From: Roseiarcus sp963835955
Lineage (GTDB): Bacteria > Pseudomonadota > Alphaproteobacteria > Rhizobiales > Beijerinckiaceae
Length of the DNA stretch: 64,000 bases
Reading direction: 5' to 3'
Assembly (NCBI GenBank): GCA_963835955.1
Contig: CAWIHZ010000015.1
Coordinates: 1-64,000, forward strand
Below are positions 16,308 through 24,456 of the stretch, in pieces. The notes under the pieces were generated by a model. That model worked only from the letters and a program-made list of their open reading frames with translations, was not told the origin of the DNA and did not search any database. Position 1 is the first letter of the stretch. Every line of letters begins with the position of its first letter. The translations under genes and the position numbers were made by a program.

Positions 16308-16419
16308 ATTGAGCGACCATCGGCAGCGCGGGTTTTGTCCCGCCGGCGCCTTGCCGCGCCCGAGCGGCGAGCGTATCGCAGCGCGGCGATGCGCATCGAC
16401 CCGCTGCGAGGCCAAGCCG

Positions 16420-17022
16420 ATGGACCCTTTGATCGAAGGCTACCGGAAATTTCGCGCCGAGACCTGGCCGGCAGAGCGGGCGCGCTACGAGGCGCTGGCG
16501 CATTGGGGGCAGAGCCCGGAGACGATGGTGATCGCCTGCTCGGATTCGCGCGTCGACCCGCAGACGGTGTTCGGCGCGGTTCCGGGCGAATTGTTCGTGG
16601 TGCGCAACGTCGCTGCGCTGGTGCCGCTCTACAGCCCCGACCCCGGCCATCACGGAACCAGCGCGGCGCTGGAGTTCGGCGTCAGGGTGCTGAAAGTCGC
16701 CCGCCTGGTCGTGCTCGGGCACGGGCAGTGCGGCGGCGTCAAGGCGATGGAATATGGCGCGCCGCCGCAGGCGCGCGACTTCGTCGCCTCCTGGGTCGAA
16801 ATCGGCAGGCCGGCGCTCGCCGCCGCCGGCGAGGCGCCGGAGGGGCGGCTTGCCCGCATCGAGGCCGAGGTGGTGCGGCTGTCGCTCGCCAACCTCATGA
16901 CCTTCCCCTGGATCGCCGAGGCGGCCGCCGCCGGCCGGCTGACGCTGCAGGGCTATCTGTTCGACGTCCATACCGGCGTGCTGGCGAGCGTGGGGCCGGA
17001 CGGGCTCACGGCAATCGAGTGA
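16420..17022 (+). CDS. Beta-class carbonic anhydrase
   Basis: A 200-residue beta-carbonic anhydrase that interconverts CO2 and bicarbonate. Zinc ligands are Cys40 (in ACSDSRVD), His101 and Cys104 (in GHGQCGG); Asp42 and Arg44 form the catalytic dyad. The segment VRNVAALVP and the C-terminal GYLFDVHTGVL are typical. No signal peptide is seen from ATG 16420, so it is probably cytoplasmic, supplying bicarbonate for reactions such as carbamoyl-phosphate synthesis. The frame is open upstream, but the residues before ATG 16420 show no homology. Confidence 0.93.
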   Translation: MDPLIEGYRKFRAETWPAERARYEALAHWGQSPETMVIACSDSRVDPQTVFGAVPGELFVVRNVAALVPLYSPDPGHHGTSAALEFGVRVLKVARLVVLGHGQCGGVKAMEYGAPPQARDFVASWVEIGRPALAAAGEAPEGRLARIEAEVVRLSLANLMTFPWIAEAAAAGRLTLQGYLFDVHTGVLASVGPDGLTAIE

Positions 17023-17118
17023 GCGTCGCTCGAGCCCAACATTCCCTTTGCGGCCAGCGCCGCTTCGGCGCTATGCCTTGAGCCCCGGAAAGGGCGGCGT
17101 GGACGAAGGGAAGCCTCG

Positions 17119-17778
17119 ATGGCGGAATTGGCGCGCAAGCTCACCGAGCCGCCGCACTTCGGTCCGGCGTTTGAGGCCGGGTTCGCCGATCTCCTGGCCT
17201 GGCGGCGCGACGTGCGACGCTTTCGCGCCGGCGAGCCGCCGGACGAAAAGATCCTGGAGACGTTGTTCCAGCTCGCGGCGCTGTCGCCCTCGGTCGGCAA
17301 TTGCCAGCCGACCCGGTTCGTCCGCGTCGACGACCAGGCGCGTCGCGAGGCGGTCATCGCCAATTTCGAGGCCGCCAACCGACAGGCGCTCGACGCTTAC
17401 GCGGGCGAACGCGCGGCTCTCTATGCGCGGCTGAAGCTCGCCGGCCTGCGCGAGGCCCCGGTCCATCTGGCGGTGTTCTGCGACGAAGCGACCGAGCAGG
17501 GCCACGGCCTCGGGGCGCGCACCATGCCCGAGACCCGCCGCTATTCGGCGGTCTGCGCGCTCCACACCTTCTGGCTCGCCGCCCGCGTGCGCGGCCTCGG
17601 CGTCGGCTGGGTCTCGATCCTCGATCCCGATCGCCTCGCCGACGGCCTCGAGGTTCCGCGGTCCTGGGCCTTCATCGCCTACCTGTGCGTCGGCTGGCCG
17701 CAGGAGGAGCATCTGACGCCCGAGCTCGAGCGCGCCGGCTGGCAAAAACGCGCGCCGCATCCGGTCCTGCGCCGGTAG
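17119..17778 (+). CDS. bluB: 5,6-dimethylbenzimidazole synthase BluB
   Basis: A 219-residue member of the nitroreductase fold that consumes reduced FMN and oxygen to make 5,6-dimethylbenzimidazole, the lower ligand of vitamin B12. Diagnostic segments are LLAWRRDVRRFR, AALSPSVGNCQPTRFV, LKLAGLREAPVHLAVF, ARTMPETRRYS and GVGWVSILDPDRL. These separate BluB from general nitroreductases. No B12 riboswitch or other cobalamin genes are seen nearby. It follows the carbonic anhydrase by about 100 bases. Confidence 0.93.
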   Translation: MAELARKLTEPPHFGPAFEAGFADLLAWRRDVRRFRAGEPPDEKILETLFQLAALSPSVGNCQPTRFVRVDDQARREAVIANFEAANRQALDAYAGERAALYARLKLAGLREAPVHLAVFCDEATEQGHGLGARTMPETRRYSAVCALHTFWLAARVRGLGVGWVSILDPDRLADGLEVPRSWAFIAYLCVGWPQEEHLTPELERAGWQKRAPHPVLRR

Positions 17779-17814
17779 CGGCCGGGGCGGCGCAGTTTGG
17801 CCCGCAAGGCGCCG

Positions 17815-18294
17815 TCACCCCCGCCGGGGCGGATGGAGGTCGTCGACCCACTCGACCTGTTCCGGGTTCGCCTCCACGCTCGGCAGATCGAGATTGACGA
17901 CGACGGGCTCCTGTCCGCTTCGCACCAGCACGCACGACAGCGGCGCTTCGTCGCTCGCATTGATTTCCTGGTGGGGGACATAAGGCGGGACGTAAATGAA
18001 ATCGCCCGGACCCGCCTCCGCCACGAATTCGAGCCGCTCTCCCCACCGCATGCGCGCCCGCCCGCTGACCACGTAGATGACGCTCTCCACCGGTCCATGA
18101 TGATGCGCCCCGGTCTTCGCCTTCGGGTGGATGACCACCGTCCCCGCCCACAGCTTTTCCGCGCCGGCGCGGGCCGCGGTGATCGCCGCGGCGCGATTCA
18201 TGCCGGGGGTCTGGGGCGTGTTGAGGTCGAGTTCGCCGGCATGGACGACCCGAACGCCGTCGAGACGCCATCGGGAACCGCTCAAATCCTCCAT
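17815..18294 (-). CDS. Cupin domain protein
   Basis: A 159-residue single-domain cupin (RmlC-like beta barrel). The metal motif is AHHHGPVESVIYVVSGRAR (His-His-His and Glu), followed by the second motif PPYVPHQEIN with the fourth His. It is probably an iron or other metal enzyme, or a small-molecule sensor; the substrate is unknown. Start ATG 18294 has a GGAGA site. It converges on bluB with 36 bases between stops. Confidence 0.85.
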   Translation of the reverse strand: MEDLSGSRWRLDGVRVVHAGELDLNTPQTPGMNRAAAITAARAGAEKLWAGTVVIHPKAKTGAHHHGPVESVIYVVSGRARMRWGERLEFVAEAGPGDFIYVPPYVPHQEINASDEAPLSCVLVRSGQEPVVVNLDLPSVEANPEQVEWVDDLHPPRRG

Positions 18295-18479
18295 CGCAGC
18301 TCTCCAGAAACAGGTTCCCGGGGCGCGCGGGATCGTTCGGCGCGTCGCCGGTGCGGCCTCCAATCTAGCGACAATGAGGTCGGCCGAACAGGCAGCGTCT
18401 CAGTGGTTTCGGCTTTGAGCGTTGTTGGCCAGCGGGGTGCCGTCGGCGATCGTTCGGAAGCGGACGCTGAGTGATCTTG

Positions 18480-18905
18480 TCAGCCCTCCCGAAACACCGC
18501 TTCGATGTTGTTGCCGTCCGGGTCGAGAACAAATGCAGCGTAATAGCCCGGCGGATAGCCGCCAGCGCGCAATCCCGGTCCTCCATTGTCCTTGCCCCCC
18601 GCAGATAGAGCTACAGCGTGGAAGGTCTCGACCTCCTGGCGGCTGCGGGCTCGGAAAGCGGTGTGCTGTCTCATTCCGTGGGCGTGAAAGATGTCTATCC
18701 AGAATATCGGATAGGCGGCGCCATAACCTACCCCGCCAAGATCGCTATCGTTTCTGCCGTCCGCGATCTCGAATGTCTTGGTAATTCGCGCAACGGCGCG
18801 AAGACCCAGGGCGCCCAACGCCGCATCGTAGAACTTCGCCGATCGGGCGATATTGGACACTCCGACGCCTGTATGATCGATCCGCCAGTCATCCGCATCC
18901 GGCAT
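18480..18905 (-). CDS. VOC family protein (glyoxalase/dioxygenase-like)
   Basis: A 141-residue vicinal-oxygen-chelate protein. The paired beta-alpha-beta-beta-beta modules begin at WRIDHTGVGVSNIARSAKFY and end at YAAFVLDPDGNNIEAVFRE, where a metal-ligand Glu is conserved. His in DHTGVGV and His in MRQHTAF are other candidate ligands. Proteins of this size act as lyases, dioxygenases or resistance proteins; no substrate can be named. Start ATG 18905 has a GGAGAAG site; a longer frame to 18956 lacks homology. Confidence 0.85.
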   Translation of the reverse strand: MPDADDWRIDHTGVGVSNIARSAKFYDAALGALGLRAVARITKTFEIADGRNDSDLGGVGYGAAYPIFWIDIFHAHGMRQHTAFRARSRQEVETFHAVALSAGGKDNGGPGLRAGGYPPGYYAAFVLDPDGNNIEAVFREG

Positions 18906-19082
18906 GCGCTTCTCCAATTCATACGTCGGCCGCGATCCCGTCAGCAGGCTTTTCATATGTTCCGCTTCATACGAACAGGCTGCCAGGTCTCCAGATTGAG
19001 CAGATATTCAAACTTGGACCCTACCCGTCGGCAAGGCGGTGGGCGGCTGGCGATGGCGCACGCGCCGCCGTAAACTGCGGCC

Positions 19083-19901
19083 ATGACCGAAGCCTCGCCT
19101 CTTAAAATCGCCGCCATGCGCCTGACCGCGCGCGCGCTGATCGTCGGCGAGCGGATCGACACCGCCGGCCTCGAGCGGCCGGACACAATCGCCTCGCTCC
19201 CGCTCGCCTTCCGGGTCGGCGAGCACGGCATGGTCGCGCTGTTCCGCTTCGGTGTCGCGGTGCTGGTGGGACTGACGCCGCTCGAGGAAGAGGACACGCT
19301 GACGAAACTTCAGGCGCGGGTCAGCGGGCAGCGGGCGCGCGGCGACGACGAGACCGCGGTCCTGGAGATCGCGCCCGACGTCGACGAGCAGAAGGCTTCC
19401 GGCGGCGCGATCCAGATCAAGGATCTCTCGCCGCAGCGCTTTCTCGTCATCTCCGACGCGCTGGCGAAGACCGTGGCGCTGGCGCGCGACGAGCGCGAGG
19501 TCAACGCGGTGTTCGACGTGATCGAGCCATTCGCCGCCAAGCTCGCCGCCAGCGGCAGGCCGCCGTTCCGCCGCCGCGCGATGCTGCGGCTGATCGGCCA
19601 GGCGCTGCTCGCCCAGCACCGGGTGTCGGGCCGGGTCGCGGTCGAGGAAAAGCCCGACGTGTTGTGGGACCGGCCCGATCTCGAACGCCTCTACGCCCGC
19701 CTTGTCGACGAATACGAGCTCAACGAACGCGCCGGCGTGCTCAAGCGCAAGCTCGAGGTCATCGGCGACACTGCGCAAGCCCTGACCGACATCATCGACG
19801 CCGACCGCTCGACCCGGCTCGAGGCGGCGATCGTGATCCTGATCGTGCTCGAGCTGGCTGCGGCGATGGTGCAGATCGCGCTGGCGCTGCACGGCAGGTG
19901 A
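19083..19901 (+). CDS. RMD1/DUF155 family protein
   Basis: A 272-residue protein of the RMD1/DUF155 family. The conserved C-terminal part reads RPDLERLYARLVDEYELNER, then LKRKLEVIGDTAQALTDIID, ending in one hydrophobic helix (IVILIVLELAAAMVQIALAL) that probably anchors it in the membrane. Eukaryotic relatives are mitochondrial inner-membrane proteins supporting translation; the bacterial role is unknown. The last 85 or so bases of the gene recur at 20485-20572 after the DUF1902/HicA module. Confidence 0.85.
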   Translation: MTEASPLKIAAMRLTARALIVGERIDTAGLERPDTIASLPLAFRVGEHGMVALFRFGVAVLVGLTPLEEEDTLTKLQARVSGQRARGDDETAVLEIAPDVDEQKASGGAIQIKDLSPQRFLVISDALAKTVALARDEREVNAVFDVIEPFAAKLAASGRPPFRRRAMLRLIGQALLAQHRVSGRVAVEEKPDVLWDRPDLERLYARLVDEYELNERAGVLKRKLEVIGDTAQALTDIIDADRSTRLEAAIVILIVLELAAAMVQIALALHGR

Positions 19902-19909
19902 GGGCGGCG
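19818..19909 (+). repeat. Direct repeat, copy 1 (RMD1 gene 3' end)
   Basis: The final codons of the RMD1 gene (EAAIVILIVLELAAAM, then ALALHGR and stop) and a few bases beyond. The same stretch recurs, at roughly 90 percent identity, at 20483-20572. Between the copies lie the DUF1902 and HicA genes. Confidence 0.88.
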
Positions 19910-20006
19910 CTGCGTCGGCTCCGCAGCGGCAGGAGCTTCAGTCCCGGTTCGAATGGTGGCAACGATAGCATGTGGTCGAATGCGGTGCTGGTCGATCGAG
20001 GGCGGT

Positions 20007-20243
20007 ATGGCGAAGCCGGTGATCTTCACGGTGTCGGCGATCTGGGACGCCGAAGCGAATGTCTGGAGCGGTCATTGCGACCACATTCCAGCCGCGGCGG
20101 ATGCGCCGACCCTCGATGAACTGCTCGAGAAAGTGTCGCGTATGGCGCTCGATGTCGCCGCAGACAACCACCCGGATGTCGAACCCGAATCGATTTTCAT
20201 CCAAGTCATGGCGCTGCGCGAAGCCATTCCCGCGGCGGCGTGA
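20007..20243 (+). CDS. DUF1902 antitoxin-like protein (HicB role)
   Basis: A 78-residue protein of the DUF1902 family: FTVSAIWDAEANVWSG, then TLDELLEKVSRMALDV. This is the small HicB-like fold, in which a degraded RNase-H-type core binds the HicA toxin. The HicA gene follows with no gap (stop 20243, next start 20244). It is therefore the probable antitoxin. Start ATG 20007 has a GAGGG site. No DNA-binding helix-turn-helix or ribbon-helix-helix extension is present, so autoregulation may be weak. Confidence 0.82.
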   Translation: MAKPVIFTVSAIWDAEANVWSGHCDHIPAAADAPTLDELLEKVSRMALDVAADNHPDVEPESIFIQVMALREAIPAAA

Positions 20244-20441
20244 ATGGCGCCGCAGTTCGACCGGCCGCTTCGCGAACCGGTTGCCAAGGCGGGATGCGTG
20301 TTAGTCCGGCAAGGACGCGGCAGTCATGAATTCTGGCGCAGCCCGGTCACGGGACGAAGCTTTCCAGTGCCTATCGGCGTCGCCAGCAGGCATACGGCAA
20401 ACGCCATTCTTCGCCAGGCTGGGCTGTCGAAGGCATTCTGA
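20244..20441 (+). CDS. hicA: HicA-family toxin
   Basis: A 65-residue HicA-type mRNA interferase with a double-stranded-RNA-binding-like fold. The catalytic His lies in QGRGSHEFWRSP; the C-terminus RHTANAILRQAGLS is the conserved last helix. It cleaves RNA when free of its DUF1902 partner. It starts immediately after the antitoxin stop, so translation is coupled. About 40 bases after its stop begins the second copy of the RMD1 3' end. Confidence 0.88.
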   Translation: MAPQFDRPLREPVAKAGCVLVRQGRGSHEFWRSPVTGRSFPVPIGVASRHTANAILRQAGLSKAF

Positions 20442-20482
20442 ATTCAATCCGCGGATCGCAGGGGAGAGCGACGACCACCCCT

Positions 20483-20572
20483 GTTCGAGGCGGCGATCGT
20501 GGCGCTGATCGTGCTCGAGCTGGCCGCGGCGATGGCGCCAATCGCGCTGGCGCTGCATGGACGGTGAGGGCA
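20483..20572 (+). pseudogene. Direct repeat, copy 2 (RMD1 3'-end fragment)
   Basis: Encodes FEAAIVALIVLELAAAM then APIALALHGR and a stop, against LEAAIVILIVLELAAAMVQI in the intact gene. It has no start and is only a 3' fragment of about 28 codons. Its position after the HicA module suggests the module was inserted within or beside a duplicated gene end. Confidence 0.85.
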
Positions 20573-20661
20573 GATGCGGGTTGAACTCTTGTGGAGCGCG
20601 GACATTTCTGGATTGACCGCGGCGCAGCGCGGTGGCCTGGTCGTTGTCGAGGAGAAGCGGC

Positions 20662-21099
20662 ATGGGAATCGAGGACCAGCTTCGTGAGCGGCTGAGGAAA
20701 GTCGAGGCTCTGTTCTTTGGCGCGGCGACCGCGGGCGAACGCGAGGCGGCCGGGGCGGCCGCCGAACGGCTGAAGGCGAAGCTCGATGAGGCGAGCCGGC
20801 GTGATCCGCCGGTCGAATTGAAATTCACCGTGCCGGACACCTGGTCGGCGAGGCTGTTCATCGCGCTCTGCCGGCGCTATGGGTTCGATCCTTTCCGCTA
20901 CGCGCGTCAGCGCAGCACTACGATCATGGTCAGGGCCCCGCGGCGGCTGTTCGAGGAGGTCGTGTGGCGGCAATTCAACGAGCTGCACGCGGACCTTTGG
21001 GCTTATTTGGAAGAGACCACCGAGCGGGTGATCCGCGAAACGATCCACGCCAACGCCGCCGACGCCGAGATCGCCCCCGAACCCGTCGGCCTGAGCTGA
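20662..21099 (+). CDS. Conserved protein of unknown function
   Basis: A 145-residue soluble protein. An Ala/Glu-rich helical N-terminus (MGIEDQLRERLRKVEALFFG, then AAAERLKAKLDEASRR) precedes a mixed domain (VELKFTVPDTWSARLFIALC, then FDPFRYARQRSTTIMVRAP, then VIRETIHANA). I do not recognise a named family, though the arrangement recalls DUF2786-type small proteins with a helical pair before a core domain. Start ATG 20662 has a GGAGAAG site; the frame is open for 10 codons upstream. It stands between the repeat copy and the sirtuin gene. Confidence 0.7.
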   Translation: MGIEDQLRERLRKVEALFFGAATAGEREAAGAAAERLKAKLDEASRRDPPVELKFTVPDTWSARLFIALCRRYGFDPFRYARQRSTTIMVRAPRRLFEEVVWRQFNELHADLWAYLEETTERVIRETIHANAADAEIAPEPVGLS

Positions 21100-21144
21100 G
21101 GCGCGGCTGCCGGCCGCTTCCAGATCGCGGCGCCGGACGCGAAG

Positions 21145-21867
21145 GTGAATTGTTTGACGGCGAAAAGCATCTTCGTCCTGACCGGCGCCGGGGTTTCGGC
21201 TGAAAGCGGGCTCGGCACGTTTCGCGACAAGAACGGGCAGGGGATCTGGGCGCGCTTCGACCCGATGAAACTTGCGACGCCGGAGGCTTTCGCGCGCAAT
21301 CCTGGCGAAGTGCTGGCCTTCTACGACATGCGGCGGCGCAATCTTCTCAAAGCCGAACCCAACCCGGCCCATTTCGCGCTGGCGCGGCTCGAAGGCGCGC
21401 TTAGCGAGCGCGGTGGAAGCCTGACCCTGGTCACGCAAAACATCGACAATCTGCATGAGCGCGCAGGCTCGCGGCGCGTCATTCACATGCATGGCGAGCT
21501 CTTGAAGGCGCGGTGCGGGCTTTGCGATCTCGTTCTGCCGTGGCTCGGCGAACTCGCGGTCTCCGAGGCCTGCCCCGATTGCGGCCGCGCGGGCTCGCTT
21601 CGGCCGCATGTCGTGTGGTTCGGCGAAATGCCGCTGCATATGGACGAGATCGACCGGGCGCTCGCCGGGGCCGATCTCTTCGTCGCCATCGGGACCTCGG
21701 GCGCGGTCTATCCGGCGGCCGGATTCGTCGCCGAGGCGCGCGCCCTGGGGATACGCACCTGCGAAATCAACCTGGAGGCGGCCGACAACGCCGATTTGTT
21801 CGACGAGCGTCGCTACGGCGCGGCCAGCGCGACGGCGCCGGCGTGGGTGGAGGAACTGATCGGGTAG
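21145..21867 (+). CDS. cobB: NAD-dependent protein deacylase, sirtuin (CobB-like)
   Basis: A 240-residue Sir2-family enzyme that removes acyl groups from lysines using NAD. The NAD-binding motif is TGAGVSAESGLGTFRD (from residue 13); QNIDN lies at 98-102 and the catalytic His116 in HMHGEL. A structural zinc site is formed by Cys124, Cys127, Cys143 and Cys146. Tyr60 and Arg63 (FYDMRRR) match the YxxR pair of class III sirtuins that prefer succinyl or malonyl groups, so desuccinylase activity is likely. The start is GTG 21145 or TTG 21157; neither has a strong ribosome site. Confidence 0.92.
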   Translation: MNCLTAKSIFVLTGAGVSAESGLGTFRDKNGQGIWARFDPMKLATPEAFARNPGEVLAFYDMRRRNLLKAEPNPAHFALARLEGALSERGGSLTLVTQNIDNLHERAGSRRVIHMHGELLKARCGLCDLVLPWLGELAVSEACPDCGRAGSLRPHVVWFGEMPLHMDEIDRALAGADLFVAIGTSGAVYPAAGFVAEARALGIRTCEINLEAADNADLFDERRYGAASATAPAWVEELIG

Positions 21868-21888
21868 CGGAACGCGAACTGAAGCCGC

Positions 21889-23247
21889 TCAGGCCTTCAG
21901 GAAAAGGCTGATCTCTTCGAAGAATCGATCGGAAGCCGGCTCGTGCTCCAGGAACAAATGGTTTCGGCCGGGGAGGGCGATGAAACGGGCGCCGGGGATG
22001 CCGGCGGCCAGTTCGCGCCCGGCCTCGAATGGGGCCGTGACGTCGCCGCGCACGTGCATGACGAGCGTCGGCGCCTTCACTCTGGGCAGAAGATCTCTGA
22101 TGTCGAAATCGCCGACGACATCGAAATATCGCGCGGCGCACTCGGGCGAGGTCGTCTTCCGTTGCAACTCGTTGAAATAGTCCGCCTGCTCGTGGGTTCC
22201 CCCTGGGATGAACCGCGCGGTGAACATTTGCCGAAAGCTTGGATTGTCCGCGCCCCATCCGATCCGCATCAAGGTCGTCATCGCATCGCGCATTTCCTTC
22301 TCGGCCGGAGCGCGCTTCTTTCCGCCAAGCGCGAACGCTCCGTATAGAATAAGGTGCGACACCCGTTCCGGCCGCCGCACCGCATAGGCGACGGCCACCG
22401 CGCCGCCCTGCGATATTCCGAGCAGCGGGAAGCGCTCGACCCCGACCGCATCGACGACCGTCTCGAGGTCGGTCACCCAGGCGTCGAGCGACAGCGTGTC
22501 AACGTCCCAGTCGGACAATCCGTTGCCACGCGCGTCGTATCGGATCAGCGTGTGCTCGCGCGACAGACCGCGAAAGAAATGCCCCCAAATCGGGCTTTCC
22601 CAATCGAATTCAAGATGGTTCATCCAGTTCCCCGACTTCACCAGCGGCGGTCCGGCGCCGGAGATCGCGTAGGCGAGGCGCACTCCGTCAGGCGCCCGGC
22701 AATATTTGATCGTCTGCGCCACGTTCGCGCGAGCTGGCTCGATGGCGTCGGGCGCTTTGATGATTTGGTCGATTGCGAATACCTCGACCGGCTTGGCGAT
22801 ATTCTTCAATGTTTGTAGACCGAGGTTTCGGAAACCGAGAGCGAGCTTTCCTTCGACCTCATCATAAACCGGTCGGGAAACTGAAACGCCGCCGGGCTCG
22901 CAGATGCTCTCGAGCCGGGCCGCGATGTTGACCCCCTCGCCCAATATATCATCGCCGTCGATCAGCACGTCGCCGAGATGGACGCCAATGCGATAGACGA
23001 TCCGCCTCGCCTCAGGCGTATCGACGTTGCGCTCGACCATCATGTGCTGGATCGCCACCGCGCATTCGACCGCGGCGACGACCGAGGGAAACTCGAGCAG
23101 CAGACCATCGCCCATGGTCTTAACGAGCCGGCCGCCGAGGCCCGCGACGATCGGCGCCGCCGCTTTGCGATGCTCGCGCACCGCCGTCGCCGTCCCCGCC
23201 TCATCCTCGCCCATCAGGCGGGAATAGCCGACAACGTCGACGGCCAT
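21889..23247 (-). CDS. Class III adenylate/guanylate cyclase fused to an alpha/beta hydrolase
   Basis: A 452-residue fusion. Residues 1-165 form a class III cyclase catalytic domain: metal Asp4 (MAVDVVGYSRLM) and Asp47 (TMGDGLLLEF), then Asn107 and Arg111 in GEGVNIAARLE. Residues 180-452 form an alpha/beta hydrolase with nucleophile Ser279 (LLGISQGGA), Asp402 (HVRGDVTAP) and His430 (PGRNHLFLE). The N-terminus is slightly short: homologous residues (AKHAELAAI) continue upstream, but an in-frame TGA follows and no other start is available, so ATG 23247 is used. The hydrolase may be a receptor-like domain controlling cyclase output, or an enzyme controlled by it. No membrane segment is seen. Confidence 0.88.
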   Translation of the reverse strand: MAVDVVGYSRLMGEDEAGTATAVREHRKAAAPIVAGLGGRLVKTMGDGLLLEFPSVVAAVECAVAIQHMMVERNVDTPEARRIVYRIGVHLGDVLIDGDDILGEGVNIAARLESICEPGGVSVSRPVYDEVEGKLALGFRNLGLQTLKNIAKPVEVFAIDQIIKAPDAIEPARANVAQTIKYCRAPDGVRLAYAISGAGPPLVKSGNWMNHLEFDWESPIWGHFFRGLSREHTLIRYDARGNGLSDWDVDTLSLDAWVTDLETVVDAVGVERFPLLGISQGGAVAVAYAVRRPERVSHLILYGAFALGGKKRAPAEKEMRDAMTTLMRIGWGADNPSFRQMFTARFIPGGTHEQADYFNELQRKTTSPECAARYFDVVGDFDIRDLLPRVKAPTLVMHVRGDVTAPFEAGRELAAGIPGARFIALPGRNHLFLEHEPASDRFFEEISLFLKA

Positions 23248-23427
23248 GATCGCGGCGAGTTCTGCGTGTTTCGCCCACGGCGTCCCTCACGCCCGGACCA
23301 AATTGGCCAGAAAATTAGTATAGCATGCTGCAAGCCCTCAACTATCATTCGCGCGGGGCGACTCTCCCGGGGGCGGGGCGCGCGTTCGGGCGCGGCGCGC
23401 GGTGCGAAAAGGGGGCGGGGCGCGGGA

Positions 23428-24456
23428 ATGAGCGACGAGGCGAGCGCGAGCTGGCGGGAGACGATCGCGGACAACGAGTCGGCGCTGTTCGACGAAGACG
23501 CCAGGGCCATCAACCGCTACCAGCAGCATTTCGCGCGCATCGGCGACGGTCGGGCCTACCGCGGGTTCCACGTCAAATCGCATGCTGGGTTGAGCGCGAC
23601 CTTCCGGGTGCTGGACGACATTCCCGCCAAGGCGAAACAGGGTGTGTTCAGGCAGGCGCGGACGTTCCCCGCCTGGGTGCGGCTGACCAACGGATTCAGC
23701 GCCGCGCGTCCGGACTGGTTTCCCGATCTGCTCGGATTCGCGGTCAAGCTCCTCGGCATCGACGGCGAAAAGCTGATGCCCGACGAGGAACACGCCGGAA
23801 CGCAGGACTTCATGGCCCTCAACCAGCCCTATGTGCCGGTCGACAACGCCGGGCAGCTTCTGATCATGTCGACCTCGGCGGCTAACGTGCTGACCGCGCC
23901 GATCAAGCTGATCCGGGGTCTGGGGCTGGCGCATGCGCTGCAGGTGATGCTGTGGACCTTCCTGTGGACGCCGCGCCGGCTTCTCCTGCGCAGCGTCGTC
24001 ACGGAAGACTATTACGGCCTGGTTCCGATCACCATTGGCCCGCATGCGGTGAAGTTCATGTGGCGGTCGCGGCAATCGGCGCCGCCGGCGGGGCGGTCCG
24101 CGGCGTCGTGGCGCAACTATTTTCGCGACGACCTCAGGCGACGGCTGGCGGCGGGCGGCCTGCATTACGATTTTCTGGTCCAGTTCTATGTCGATCCAGT
24201 CAGGACTCCGATCGACGGCGCGCATTTGTGGCGGCCCCAGGACGCGCCGTTTGTGAAGCTGGCGGAGTTGACGATTGGAGGCTGCGATCTCGAGTCGTTC
24301 GCGGCAAAACGCGACGAACGCATCCTCGACGGGGTGTCGTTCAATCCGTGGCACGCGATCGCCGAGCATCGTCCGATCGGAAACATCCAGCGCGCGCGCC
24401 GGATCATCTATCGGGCGAGCGCGCGTTACCGCGCCCGCGAGGAGGATCCAGCCTGA
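23428..24456 (+). CDS. Catalase-like heme protein
   Basis: A 342-residue member of the catalase-related family (SrpA-like, shorter than typical catalases). The distal region is RGFHVKSHAGLSATFRVLDD with the His expected above the heme. The middle contains FPDLLGFAVKLLGIDGE and TQDFMALNQPYVP. The C-terminal HRPIGNIQRARRIIYRASA holds the Arg-x-x-x-Tyr pattern of the proximal heme ligand. It may be a peroxidase or fatty-acid hydroperoxide enzyme rather than a true catalase. Start ATG 23428 is set by the domain start; the frame is open far upstream only by chance. Its last 31 bases overlap the 3' end of the cytochrome gene on the other strand. Confidence 0.82.
   Translation: MSDEASASWRETIADNESALFDEDARAINRYQQHFARIGDGRAYRGFHVKSHAGLSATFRVLDDIPAKAKQGVFRQARTFPAWVRLTNGFSAARPDWFPDLLGFAVKLLGIDGEKLMPDEEHAGTQDFMALNQPYVPVDNAGQLLIMSTSAANVLTAPIKLIRGLGLAHALQVMLWTFLWTPRRLLLRSVVTEDYYGLVPITIGPHAVKFMWRSRQSAPPAGRSAASWRNYFRDDLRRRLAAGGLHYDFLVQFYVDPVRTPIDGAHLWRPQDAPFVKLAELTIGGCDLESFAAKRDERILDGVSFNPWHAIAEHRPIGNIQRARRIIYRASARYRAREEDPA

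Noticed and set aside
17023..17118. Cobalamin riboswitch before bluB
   Set aside because: The gap is under 100 bases, too short for the element, and no B12-box-like sequence is present.
19940..19965. tRNA T-arm-like GGTTCGAAT
   Set aside because: No acceptor or anticodon stem can be folded around it; chance match.
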